A DNA stretch of 64,000 nt from Phragmites australis (Eukaryota > Streptophyta > Magnoliopsida > Poales > Poaceae), in assembly GCF_958298935.1 (NCBI RefSeq), contig NC_084922.1:8186501-8250500 (forward strand). The letters run 5' to 3'. The translations under genes were made by a program, and so were the position numbers. The notes beneath the pieces were generated by a model, which saw only the letters and a program-made list of their open reading frames with translations, was not told where the DNA came from and did not search any database. This document shows positions 35,538 through 47,642 of this stretch, piece after piece; position 1 is the first letter of the stretch, and every line of letters begins with the position of its first letter.

Positions 35538-37940
35538 TCACGGCGCTATCAGCCACAATAAGAGGCGCGACGAGGACAACGACGGCATGCAAATCTGGCT
35601 GCCATGCCGCCAAGTGCGTTCGCCTCCACCACAGAACTGCATGCCCGCTAGCGCACACAGCCGTCGTTGCCACCACCACCCAGCATGTCACACATGGAGG
35701 GCGGCCCGGCTTAGTACAGAAAACACAGGCAGGCACGTACCCATGCTTGTGCCTGCGTCCACTGCAACTAGAGACGTGCCGACCAATAAGGCATCACACG
35801 ACGGTGGAGCGCAGGACCTACCTGCCGCCAGATCTACCACGTGCGCCCACGAAAGGATCCTGGAGGCGGGGCGCAGACCCGACCGTCCATGGTCATCGCC
35901 CCACCGTGCCACCATGCACAACCATGACCTCTGCAGAAATTGTGCCTGCTAGCAACCACAACCATCACCATCGCACCCCACCAGGCCACACAAAGAGGGG
36001 TGGCTCGGCTTGGCAGAACGGTAGGCAGACACAGGCCACCACAGCATGCCCACAGCGACAGTCAACACGCCGACCGAAGGCGCACATCCTGGTGGTGGTG
36101 GAGGAGCGCAGTTGCCACCCACACGCGCCCATTGGTGGTAGGGCATAGATCCCACCATCCACACGTGCCGCCGAGCAAAGACGGCCTGGATCTCGGTGGA
36201 GCCGAGCAGATCCTATCACCACTAAGACGCCAAACCACGCGCGTCGTCCAGAACTAGATGTGATGCACATAAATGTTGGAGAAGAGAAAATGGAGGGAAG
36301 AGGGAGGGGAGGGGAGAGGAGACAACCACCTGTATCTGCCCACTACCACGAGCCCTGCCAGAGATTAGGTCGGCGACCTCAAGCCCTACCATCACGAGTC
36401 ACCGCTGCTAGAGGAGCAACCCTGTCGGGGGGAAGCCTCGCCACCGTTGTCCTCGCCACTGTGCGGGCTTCCGGCAGCCAGCTTAGGTAATGGCGAGGTA
36501 CGAGGGAGGAGGCGAGAGGGGTTGGCAGCGTCGAGGCGTGGAGCCTCCCGAGTCACCCTGGGAGCAACACGGGGCCACATTTCTTTCCCATTATCTGATG
36601 ACAAATGCTATAGCCACCACATCAACTAGCTTTTATCTAATTCATCCATAGGTTTAGTGTAGAATGTCCTTTTGATTCTTCAATTGTTTCTTCGGTTGCA
36701 CTATGATTATTGACTAACAGTAGTCTAAGCCCTCAAGATTGAGGACCATTTAATTTTTTACCATCCTAAAGAAGCGTCTTTTCTCCGCTCTCACTGACAC
36801 ATGAAATCACCTGAGTCACTGACACGTAGCCCAAGGTGGCAAAAAATTTGCCACCCACCCCATAAGGATGGAAAATCCTGAATTTTTCCCAAGATTGAGG
36901 CTAGCTTCATGTTTTTTTGCTTACTATGGGGCCTAATGCCTTTCAAGGGCGACCAAGCATTCTCTCTACATTGTACCCACTTTATACTGACTTTGGAGAC
37001 GCCTTGCATAATTGTGATGGTTGGTCGTAGCAAAGCTCAATAAGAAATTAAGAAAATAGTAGTGACAAAACATCAAAATTAGTAACATTAGTATTAACTT
37101 GGAAATTGAAATGATTAGATTAGTTAATTTTTGGGCTAACATGTACTATAAACAACTACATCCTTAATCACGATTCTACTTGGGTCTCCTTATGCTACAC
37201 TTTATATGGTAACAAGAAATTGCCATATTCAGTAATATATTATTGTCGCTATAATAGATAAGCATAATTGTAGTAAACTAATGAGATTCGTGGTGATGAT
37301 AACCGATGTCTTAATTTCCATAAATTAATGCAGTTGTAGTAAGCTCAACCAACAACTGATAGTTGCAACTTACGTTACACATATATATACAATCAAAGTA
37401 GTACAATGATGCCATCTCCGTCTCTAGAGGGGTATAAATACTGATTTCAAATAAAAAGAGCTGTAGTGCCTTCTCTAATTTTAACTGCCTCTAAGGAAGA
37501 CCCAAAAGCTTCTGCCACTCTATGTTGTTGCTTGCCAATGCACGACTAATATACAACATGTAGGTTTACTACATAATCACATCAATTCAATAAAAATTCC
37601 TTGAACTTATGTATTTCCCCCCAAAAGAACAGAGAGAAGAAGTCCACAGCAAAAGTTAGAGACACTTGCAGTTCAACTTGGCAATAAACTGAACTAGCTA
37701 AGTGTCAGTATGTTGTAACAAAAATATAAATATTAAACATGATAACATCAAATACAAACTCAAGATATAGAGATGTGGATGCGCTAAGGAAGTGCCGCCG
37801 AACATATGTTAGGAGCGATGTTATAGTTTAATTTCAGATGAGATCCAATAAAGAAAGAGGAGATTATCTGCTATTTTTTCTTCTAATTTTTTCATTTATT
37901 TTTATTAGTAAAACTAGTTCCATATCCGTATAATGTAACG
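35538..37940. other. Intergenic, no gene seen
   Basis: 35538-36600 is GC-rich and reads as several overlapping open frames on both strands, none with a protein signature. It looks like the continuation of the remnant that ends at 29153. 36600-37940 is AT-rich and I see nothing in it. Confidence 0.5.
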
Positions 37941-37949
37941 AGGTGAGTG

Positions 37950-39370
37950 TAGCGAACATGGCCTTTTTAGGGTATATATGTAGTTTTGATGATTAATGGT
38001 AACATAGTTAATGAGACTAACATATTTGTCAAGTATATATTTTAGTAGGTCTCATGGATGTAATATATGAAGAAGACACCGAAGCGGAACTCAAGAAAGT
38101 TTGAATTGGATGAATTCAGAAAAGATTGCATTCGTCGGATGGTCCGGTGCTCAGTAAAGTGTACATGCCGAAGTGTTTTGACTCAGAAGAGAAAATTCAA
38201 GATTACACTAGATGGTCTAGCGTTGAGGCACTGAGTACATGCCAGAGCATTTTACATAACCTGGGAAATCCTTCGGAGGAAAGTTTTTGAACACGCCGGA
38301 TGGTCCTATGTTCAGAGGCTTGTACACGCTAGATCATTTTCCAGAAGATGTTGCAACAACAAGTTTTGACGTGGTTGCACACGCCAGATGTTCCGGTGAT
38401 CAGAAGATTTACACGTCGAACAAATGCACAGTGAGAAGTGGCTCAGTCGGCTCAATTCTATACACCGAATAGTCCGGTGATGGAGTTCAAGATAACACCA
38501 AAATATCCGGTGTTCATAATGAGTTTGAGTGCGGTTCTAACAGCAAGTTAATGGCTAGTTTTTACTGTTGTACATATCGGATGATCCGGTGTTTGTATTG
38601 CTATTAACTCTGGATCATCAGTGTTCACAATCTTTTTCACTGTTGGGGGCAATGACTAATTCGCAGGGTTGAGGCTATAAATACCACCATTTGATCATTT
38701 GAGTGTGCTAGAATCCAATGAAACTCATATACACTTCAGAAGACATCTAAGTCAGCAAAATGCTAAACATGATCATCCAAGGCAATTAAACACAAGATTA
38801 GTGAGTGATTAGTGCTAATAGGTCAAGAAAAAGTTGTTGTTAGGTGTTGCTGCCTAGAGAGAGAATTAATGAGTAATCCTATATTGTACCAAGTGGTATG
38901 CCAACGTCTTGGAGTCATATTGACTCATTGGTATCTTGAGCCTTAGTGACTCAAGCTTATCAACCCTCCAATTTGGTGTGGAGTGGCGATAATACTTTTG
39001 TATGAGGACATAAATATTCTTGTTTTGATGGCTCAAACTCCGAAGTGAATACGACAACAAGTGACCGAAATAGAAACCTATGGTAAGACATTGACTTGGG
39101 TGGCTCAACCTACTTTAGGCATATATGGCTCAAGGGTCATGATCAGTTGTCGTTCCGAAGTTATAACCTCGGTGGCTGCTCCAACGTGGATTAAAAGTAA
39201 CATTATACCATCGATATTATGAGATAAAAACCTCTTATACCGAGTTTACTCTACCTACTATTTTTATATTTTCGTATTTACATATTTGCAATCTATATTT
39301 GCATTGTTACCTTCCTAAATAGTTTGTTAGGATTAGATATATGTTACAAATATTTTTAAACAATAAAATA
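37950..39370 (+). repeat. Solo LTR-like copy of a second Copia-type family
   Basis: The segment starts near GTAGCGAACATGGCCTTTTT and has the Sirevirus-like layout: TAATGAGACTAACATATTTG, repeated CGGATGGTCCGGTG-type motifs between 38130 and 38600, a TATAAATA box near 38680, and a 3' part ending around TTCCTAAATAGTTTGTTAGG. No gag or pol lies next to it. A related fragment in reverse orientation is at 54130-54515. Boundaries are approximate. Confidence 0.6.
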
Positions 39371-39584
39371 GACACACTAGATAAATTTAAAACATATTTA
39401 GATATAAATTAAAATAGATTTATCTTATAAAGTTATTAGAACCGATTAATTTTAAGTGCCCTAATTTATCTCCTTAGAACGTCACCGATACTTACAACAA
39501 CAAAGCTGAATAATAAGAATAAAAAAATAAAAAAATAAATTATTCAAAATTTAATTTTTTATTAGATAAAAAATAAAAAATATA

Positions 39585-40578
39585 ACGTGAAAACCAACCC
39601 GTGTTTTACACCAAAGAGAGGAAGAGAAGAAGCTACAAATCTCCTTTGCAAAATTTGCTACGCTCACTGGCGTGCCTCGAAGCCCGCCCAAACGACGGGA
39701 AGCACCGACTCCCGCCCCATTCGCCACCTAGCTGTACCCCACCACTCCCCGCTTTTAGTCGACAAAAACAAAATCAAACCCCCGGGAAAAGAAGAGCAAA
39801 AAAGATCGAAAAGAGCAAACCCTAGGTCCCCGTGGCGTCGACGAAATCCCAATTCGCCCCCATCAGATCGGCCTGCGCAAGGGGCTTTTGCCACAGATCG
39901 GCGCTCTCCCGTCCTCGGATTCGATTCCGCCGCCGAATTTGGCCCCGACCCGTGGTTGGATCGCCTCCGCCGCCCCATATTACTCTCCCTCTGCGAAACG
40001 CGCCGCCGCCCGTCGTCCGACCCCGACCCGGACGCCCCTCCTCGCGTCCCCCTCCGCCGCCCGTCGTCGGGCCCCGACGCCGCGCGCCACCGACCCCCGA
40101 CACCGCTCGGCCTCCCCAGGTAATTTTTTTTCCCTGCACAGATCTGGAATTTCTTTTAATGATTAGATGGTAAAACGGATCGATGAGGTGATTGTGGATG
40201 AATTGCAAATGATGCTGTGGTATTTGTTGATGAAATGATGCATGGACAAATTTTTCTTTCTCTCCACTCCATCCAGTTACTTGTGGACATTTGTGCTGCG
40301 GATGTGCAGTGTTGCCCTACTAATCCAATCCTTTCCATCCATCTATAATTTGACTAGGTTCCTCTTTTTCAGCTTGCAAGAAGCCAAGATCGACAACAGT
40401 TGCCACCACAGGGCTTCTTGGTGCCCAATCAAGGCTCAGATGCTGTTTATTTTCCAAAAGTTTTGGCTGAACCCCCATGCTCCACGCCAAGTCCGCCCCT
40501 GATCTGGGTGTGGGACTTTATGTATGATGGAAGGTGAAATTCTGCGAAAATCTGTCCTTGTGATTCCTGGGTCCTTGA
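39585..40578 (+). promoter_or_regulatory. 5' leader of the Enhancer-of-Polycomb-like gene, with intron and uORFs
   Basis: A GC-rich non-coding exon, with AAACCCTAG near 39817, ends at a CCAG/GTAATT donor at 40119/40120. The intron ends TTTTTCAG at 40372 and the leader resumes at 40373. Three upstream frames precede the main ATG: 40440-40502 (20 codons), 40520-40537 (5 codons), and 40524-40589 (21 codons), which overlaps the main start in another frame. Such uORFs usually lower translation of the main frame. Confidence 0.6.
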
Positions 40579-43500
40579 ATGGAATCTAGTGGCAGTGATA
40601 AGCCCACTGCAACAGATGCTACTGAGTCAGTGCTGGGATTAGATGGTGAGGAGACTTTATCTGAGAGGGAATCTGTTGGAGCGAGACAAGGGCCTGGCTT
40701 ACCTAATGAGGGTGTAAAGGCTGCTCCTTCAAGCAGTTCATCTGCAGGGAGTAAGAGGAGGCGCAATTGCTTGGGCTCTAATCAAGTGGAACTTAATGGG
40801 CCAGGGGTGTCGAGTTCCAGTTCTGGTGATTCCACGTGGAGTATAGATAGTTGGAATGACCGTCACCCATTCTCATCGTCGAGAAATAAGGATGACCACT
40901 CAGAGCGTTCAGTTACTTCTGCTGGAGTTGCAGTGATCAGGCAGCCTCGTGGTGTCTTGAGGTTGAGGAAGCTAGCTCAAAATGACGGTACTGAGAGTTG
41001 GACTGGAAGTCGTAATGTTCCACTATCCAATGGAGTTCCTAAGTTTAATCAATTTCCTAGGAGGAACAAGAGAAGAAAATCAAGTGTGCTCAGGGAGAAC
41101 AGAGTTGATGGTGATGACCCTGTCAGTTGCTTGAAAACTGGGAATGGTATTTGTGATCAGGATAGTGGCACAAAGTTTTGTTCTGGAAATGAATTCTCAG
41201 GTGAAAAGCAGTCACATCTTTCGGGTGATGCCCCTAAAGCTGTTCATGTTGACAAGGAAAGCCGCGGGCATGTAAAAGGCGATGATGATGTTAGTTTGGA
41301 AGAAAATGCTGCTAGGATGCTCTGTTCTCTATCAGATAATAGATGTGCTGGACCACCAAGTACGAGAATGAAATCACCGAGTAGGTCGTCGAAGAGATAT
41401 TTTCTTCAGCATTCAAATCATGTCAAGAATTCGTGCAAAGAAATCAAGGATCTAGCTGGTTCTGCTAGGTTGCTGCGGAAGCGTGATGGTAAAGTTCCAT
41501 TCAGGAAGCGCCGTCCACGTCGGCATTTTTATGAAGTCAGTCCTCGTGATGTGGATCCATTTTGCATTGTAAAAGAGAGGATCAGGGTGTTTTGGCCTCT
41601 CGATGAGACTTGGTACTTTGGCCTGGTCAAGGAATATGACCCTGTGACAAGGTTACATCATGTCAGGTATGATGATAAGGATGAAGAATGGATCAATCTT
41701 CAAAATGAGAGGATCAAGCTCCTGCTTTTGCCTGGTGAAGCTCGCAATAGATCTAATCATAATAATTCAAGGTCACTATTTAAGCCGAGACATGAAGAGA
41801 GTGAGAGAGAAGACACAGATGGAAGTAATACAGGACGTTCGGAGTCAGAGCCCATCAGCTCATGGTTGGCTCGATCGAACCAAGCAAGATCTGCTACATC
41901 TAGTAACATCAGCAAGCAGGAACGCACTCATTCCGATATTGTTCCGTTGTTGTTTGACCAAAAGCAGTTCCAGGAATCCAATGTCAAGGAGGATAAGCTG
42001 CTGTCTAACGATGCTGTACCAGGTAGTTCACCAGAGGATAGGAGGTTTCGCTTTGTTTATTCTAGGATGCGATGTTGCAGGAAAAAGAATGGTTTTCTCA
42101 GCATTTTAGAAGAGGACTATAATCCTAGAAGTATAGCAAATTCTTCCATTATTCTTGCTGCGCTTCCTGGAATGGAGTTTGGTGCTAAAACTGATGCTTC
42201 AGTGACATACGTCATACTGCTATTGAACCTGCCACTGACACTGGTTCATAAGTTCATTTCTGAAGCCTGTAGCGTCTGGCTTTCCAATGCCCTCTTTCTT
42301 CTTTGGCATGGTACATTGGTTGCCTTATGGCCTATCGTGCATCTGGACATACTTTTTGTTGATAATGCTTTGGGTTTGAAACATTTGCTTCTTGAGACTT
42401 GTTTGAGATCAGCAGTATCTCTTTTCTGTTTACTTGTTGGAAGCTTCAATCGGTGTCCTAAGCAGAGTACTCCCAAGGAGTTGAAAATGCCTTGCACCTC
42501 AATCAGATTTCAGATATCTGGTGTGCATGGTAGGAGCCAAGTAGTGTTTGTGTTGTTCAGCTTGGTTGGTATGGGGAAATCAAAATGGAAACACCTGCAA
42601 AGAAAGCTTCAATATCACTGTTCAGGTAGCCAGTTGTCTAAAGCTAATTGCATGTATGCTAACATCAAACAACTTACCAATGGAACTGGTCAAAGAGTAT
42701 TACCTTCAATGGATCTCTTCTCTAAGGTACCACACCTGCCTTACCTATGCAGATTTAAGTGATCTTCCCACATTATGATTGTTTCCTTTTGTGATATATT
42801 CTGATTATTAGATTCCCTAAAAGTTATAAAAATAACTTACTGCATATGGTTTCCACTTTATGGTCACTACACTCATGAACGAGAGGTATTACTCACCATG
42901 CAGCTGCACCCCCTAATAGGGCTGTATGTTGAGACTTAGTTCTATCTGTATTAAACAATGTGGGGATGTTAACCATTTCTTGGAAGCCAGAACATCCACA
43001 GAAGAAACCTAGGTCTGGTATGTTATGTTGCAAACTGGAATTCATCAACTGTTATGTAAAATGTCGACTTCTATTGTCTTCCCTCTACACTGTCAATACG
43101 GGCATTGTGTGCCAATTAGAGTTTAGCCAGTGCTTGGCTGAGAATTATCAGCTGAGCATCTAACTTGCACAGCGTAAAGTAGATACTGCTCAAAAGCATA
43201 ATACAAGCAAGTTAAGATCGACCTGAGATTGTTTGAGCAGCGCCTTGCTTTTAGAGACCCTCAATGAGGTTTTTTTTTTCCAAATATGATTGGATGTATG
43301 CTTTGATGAATTAGATCAGCCAGCTTTCTGAATCTGCTCTAATGTTTTCTAGAATAGCAATAAAATGGTTTCATTTTTTGTTAGTGCTCTTAGAACTTGC
43401 GAGGTGACGAAATGCCAACTTCCTCTTACTGTGTATATGACTATATGTTGTGCACTTGCATGATAGTCTTTGCCCCAGAATAGCTAGGAAGACAATCATT

Positions 43501-46500
43501 GGTTAAATATTGCAAAAACATAGTTTGGTCATTCAGTTTCATTACACTCAATTGAATTAATATTACCCAACTGTAAATCTGTGTAAGTTGCATTAAAATC
43601 TCTACAACACTGGAATTCCCTTTATTTTTTGTGTGGATTATTGTGCAATTGTTCTGTTTACTCATTAAAGTTGAAACAGTACATGTGCTTTATTTCTGAA
43701 AGAGAGATCACAGTCAACATTTTTTGTTCATCTAGCAGGGCTTTCTACTTCCGAGTCATTGATTGAATACTGTCGTCAATTTCATATACTGTTATCTGGT
43801 TTAATCACTTTATGTGGCCCCTCAATACTATCTGCCTGTTTTAATCAAAAGTCTTCTCTTTGTTTTTGGAGTTGGATAGTGATCCATCTCTGTTATTTTT
43901 TTGCTAAATGTATTTGTGACTCAATAATCCTTTTCCCCCCTCACAAGCTCTCCATGCAGTCATGCACAACTTTTTTCCCCCTGCGTATAACTCACATGAT
44001 TCAACTTATATGGATGTGAATCATTGTTATTCAATGTAAATACAATGTTTAACTGTTCGTCGTTTATTCATCTGTGCCTTTCTGAGCAATCCATTATTCT
44101 GTCTTCGACGTCTTATGTGTAGTTGTTAACATCAGTGAACATATTGCTTGGAAAATATTGTGCTTAATTTCTGCTTTCATAGTTAAAATCTTCTCTGTTA
44201 AACAGGGTTTTGATCTCCGGGACACTTGGTTCCTTTTGGAATCAAATTATTCAGATATCAACCCTGTCATTTGCTGTCTTGATGCACGGTGTGAATTTCC
44301 TCTAAATGATCTGGACGTGGTGGCTGCACCTTCACTACTGCTTTGCCGCCATCTAAAATTGCTCACTGAAAGCAATCTGACTAATGGTTCTCATCAATCC
44401 ATGACATTTACTTTAGACAAGGATAAGCAGCAGTCCACAGCACAACATACATCTGATCCGGTTCATCCGGCCGCCCCTTCTGGAATTTGTTCTTTTAATC
44501 TTAGTTCATCAACTGATGGTCCCTTGTATACCGTTGAAACCACTTTAAGCTCAGAATGTAATGGCAGCCATATTGGTGATGCCAAATCAGCATGCAGAAA
44601 GTTTCCAGAACAAAATGGGCCTAATGTTTGTGCTGACAAACCATGTTCTTCCAATCTTAGGGTTATTTTCCCTTCACAAAAGTCTGAAGAGAGGCATCTT
44701 TCCATTAAAATTCCTCAACATAAGACATCAGATGCATCTAATGATAAGTCACTTAACAAAGATGAAAAAGACATGCAATCGGTATCTAATTTGGTCCAGG
44801 AATTGAACGAATATCCAATTGGTTGTGCTACACCAACTGCCCCCAGGACTACCTACCATCGGAACCGGTTTACATCCATATCACGCACTTTTGGTGATGG
44901 TTCAAAATTATTGCCAGAAGATCTCACGATGACTGGTTTTACTGGTGGTTCTAAGAGGCCGCGAAGTCAGGTTTCATACTCAGTTTCTCCTGGAAGTGAG
45001 GAATTTGGCCTAAAACACAAAGGCCATTTCCGCAAGATGCAATCTCATAGCAGTGCTAAGACAAATGATGCAAAGAGGCTTGCTGATAATTCAAGAAGCG
45101 GGCAGAGCAGCCCAGAGTCCTTGACTTGTGTTGCAAATGTCCTGGTTACAGTTGGTGATAGAGGGTGGAGGGAGTATGATACTCAGATCACAGTGGACTC
45201 TGATGGGCAGAGTGAACACAGGATATGTGTGAAGCTTGCAGATGGATCCAAGTATGCTCACAAGGTTTGTCAAGTTTTGCAGCCTGGGGCCACAAACCGC
45301 TATACACATGCTATGATATGGAAAGGTGGGGCTGAATGGTGCCTAGAATTTCCTGACAGAAGTCAGTGGTTGATTTTCAAGCAAATGCATGACGAATGCT
45401 ATAGCCATAACATCAGAGCTGCGTCTGTGAGAAACATTCCAATCCCTGGTGTCTGCTTGGTTGAAGCTCATGATGATAATGGTGCTGTACCGTTTGTGCG
45501 ATCCCAAGGTTATCTTGGCCATATTGGAACAGATGTTGAAATGGCTCTTGATGAATCTCGTGTTATATACGACATGGACAGTGATGATGAAGCGTGGAAT
45601 TTAAGTTGGAGGAAATCCTTAGCAGGTGAGAGCATCATTGCACACGAGTTGACAGAGGACTTGTTTGAGAGGGTTATGGACAAATTAGAGAAGTTTGCAT
45701 ATAGCCACAACTGCAATGAGCTCACCATTGATCAGATGAAGGAACTAGATATTGATAATGTATCTCTGGAAATCATTCAAGGGATACATGCTTATTGGCA
45801 AGGCAAGAGGCAGAAAAAGGGAATGCCGCTCATTCGACATTTCCAGGTGAACATATGTTTCAACATCCTTTTTTTTAGCTAGTTGTCTTTACCTTTATAT
45901 TGCTTTCATGGTGCTTTGGTTTATGTAATGCAGAAAGCACGTGAAATTGGAGAAGAGTTATCTAGTTATGTTATTTATGTTTCATGTGATGATAGTAAGC
46001 AGTCTTGGCTTCTTTATGGTCCAAGTTCCCAACATAAACTTAGATGGTTGCAGTAAATATTTAAGTAGTTTTATACAGGTGCTAATCTACACCTAGGGTG
46101 TACAAAATTTCAGTAGTAACTACAGGATGGTGACTACTGAAGGCCTATTAGTGAACCATGTTCAGTGGTAACTCCTTTCGGTTCAATATTTCACATTTTT
46201 TTCAGTAGTAACTACTGGGTTTAGAATAAAACTCTACACCTAAGGTGTAGAGTAGTTTTATCTATGTATGTATTTATTAGCTAGGCGAATAGTGGAGAAT
46301 TATCCTTAACATGATTTTCCAAAAAAACATTTACATCCATTTTTTGTTCCCAGCTTTGATAGTGCCAACTAAATGAAGTAAAAGAAAGGAATTTTTTTGG
46401 CAGTTTTTATATTGATTGCTAATTAGTTGTGTTCCTGAGTATTGTTCTGGCCTTAAGTACTCATAAAAATAGATCCTCCTGGGAATTTAAGGAGCTTCCG

Positions 46501-47642
46501 CATTGTTTAACTAGATATGGAATTTCTATTCTGAATTGGGCCCAAATAGAGTGTCGATAATGCAATTGTTTGGTCATTGTTAATTGTTTGTGGTAACTAT
46601 TTTTATGATTTCGATTAGAATTTAGAGAAATGTGAACAATGTAATTCTTCCAGGGAAGTGTTTGGTTATGTTTTTCGCAGTTATGATGGTCCACCAAATA
46701 ATGTTTCAGTAATGAGTACATACTCTCTTAACTTTTATATCATTTTCAGTCTGCTATGTGGAAAATTTACGAGCAGAAGCTACATGATTGGGAATCTACA
46801 GTATACAGAATGCATGGTTCATCAAATGGGTACCAAGAAAAGAAATTGCCCCCAAAACCTGCATTGTTTGCCTTCTGTTTGAGGCCTCGTGGACTCCAAA
46901 TGCCGTACAAGGGACCAAAGCAGCGTTCTCATAAGAAACTTATGTCCTCAGGGTGCCATAGCTTTTCAAGAGAGCAAGAAAGCTTTTACCGACCAGGTAC
47001 TCTTCCTTAATGTCTTCTAGTCTAATATTTTTTTCTTTCCTTTTTTCCCGGTTTGCTTATGTCTATTTCTCTTGTCCAATATCAGGCAAGAGATACAATG
47101 AATATGTTGGGGATGGGAGGACATGTGAATTGTATGATAGTGGTTCTCTTTATTCACCAACAGGATATTCTCCTAGGTTCTCTATGAGAACAGATTCCCC
47201 TCGAGCATTCGATGCCACAGAAAGAAGTTATACACCAAGATACTTCAGGACCAATAGTACCAAAAGGAGTGCAAGCTTTGCATTCTCTGATGATAATCAG
47301 CCATCACCTTCCTTCCGCCATCAGAAAGTGAAGCGAGGCACCCCTGATCATTGGAACACTGCCATTCATGAATGGCAGAACTCGAAGCACCTCTTCCCGA
47401 GTGCATCCCAGAGCCACCGCGTTGATTTTGAGGAGCTTAAGCTGTGGGATGCCACGAGCGCCGCGCAGCACGCAGCAACCATGGCAAAGCTCAAGAGGGA
47501 AAGGGCCCACTGCCTGATGCACCAGGCTGATCTTGCCCTCCATAAGGCCGCCGTGGCCCTCATGATGGCTGAAGCGATCAAATCATCCAACAGCGACACA
47601 TCCCGGGATGGTAGAGGGGATTTCAGGGACGAACAACACTAA
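40579..47642 (+). CDS. Enhancer of Polycomb-like protein (EPL1 domain, Tudor-like)
   Basis: Coding exons are 40579-42726, 44206-45846, 46750-46996 and 47086-47642, giving 1530 aa, near the length of Arabidopsis EPCR1 (At4g32620). The N-terminus is Ser-rich and basic (RRNKRRKSS). A Tudor-like domain spans ~residues 324-384 (RIRVFWPLDETWYFGLVKEY, VRYDDKDEEWI). The family's central region includes FLLWHGTLVALWPIVHLDIL. The EPL1 domain is near residues 1120-1265 (YDMDSDDEAW, QKKGMPLIRHFQ), then SAMWKIYEQKLHDWE and a C-terminal helical region. From the family: plant EPCR proteins belong to the PEAT complex and resemble the Epl1 scaffold of NuA4 histone acetyltransferase; it would act on chromatin in the nucleus. 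No breaks seen. Confidence 0.92.
42727..44205 (+). other. Intron of the Enhancer-of-Polycomb-like gene
   Basis: This 1479-bp intron has GTACCA and AAACAG ends. It is AT-rich, and I see no gene or recognisable transposon in it. Confidence 0.7.
46075..46250. mobile_element. Candidate MITE in the third coding intron
   Basis: AGTAGTTTTAT occurs at 46064-46074 and 46251-46261, an 11-bp exact direct repeat. Inside, CTACACCTAGGGTGTA on the left and CTACACCTAAGGTGTAG on the right form an inverted pair, continued by CAGTAGTAACTAC and AGTAGTAACTACTG. The left inverted repeat starts 12 bp inside the direct repeat, so the exact ends are uncertain. Confidence 0.5.

Noticed and set aside
39587..40123. 178-codon plus-strand frame before the Enhancer-of-Polycomb-like gene
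   Set aside because: Low-complexity Pro/Arg sequence ending at a splice donor; it fits a non-coding leader exon.
45934..46020. Extra exon after 45846 beginning AAAGCACGTGAAATTGG
   Set aside because: An acceptor-like TAATGCAG precedes it, but skipping it joins the EPL1 part to SAMWKIYEQKLHDWE in frame, as expected for the family; no good donor follows.
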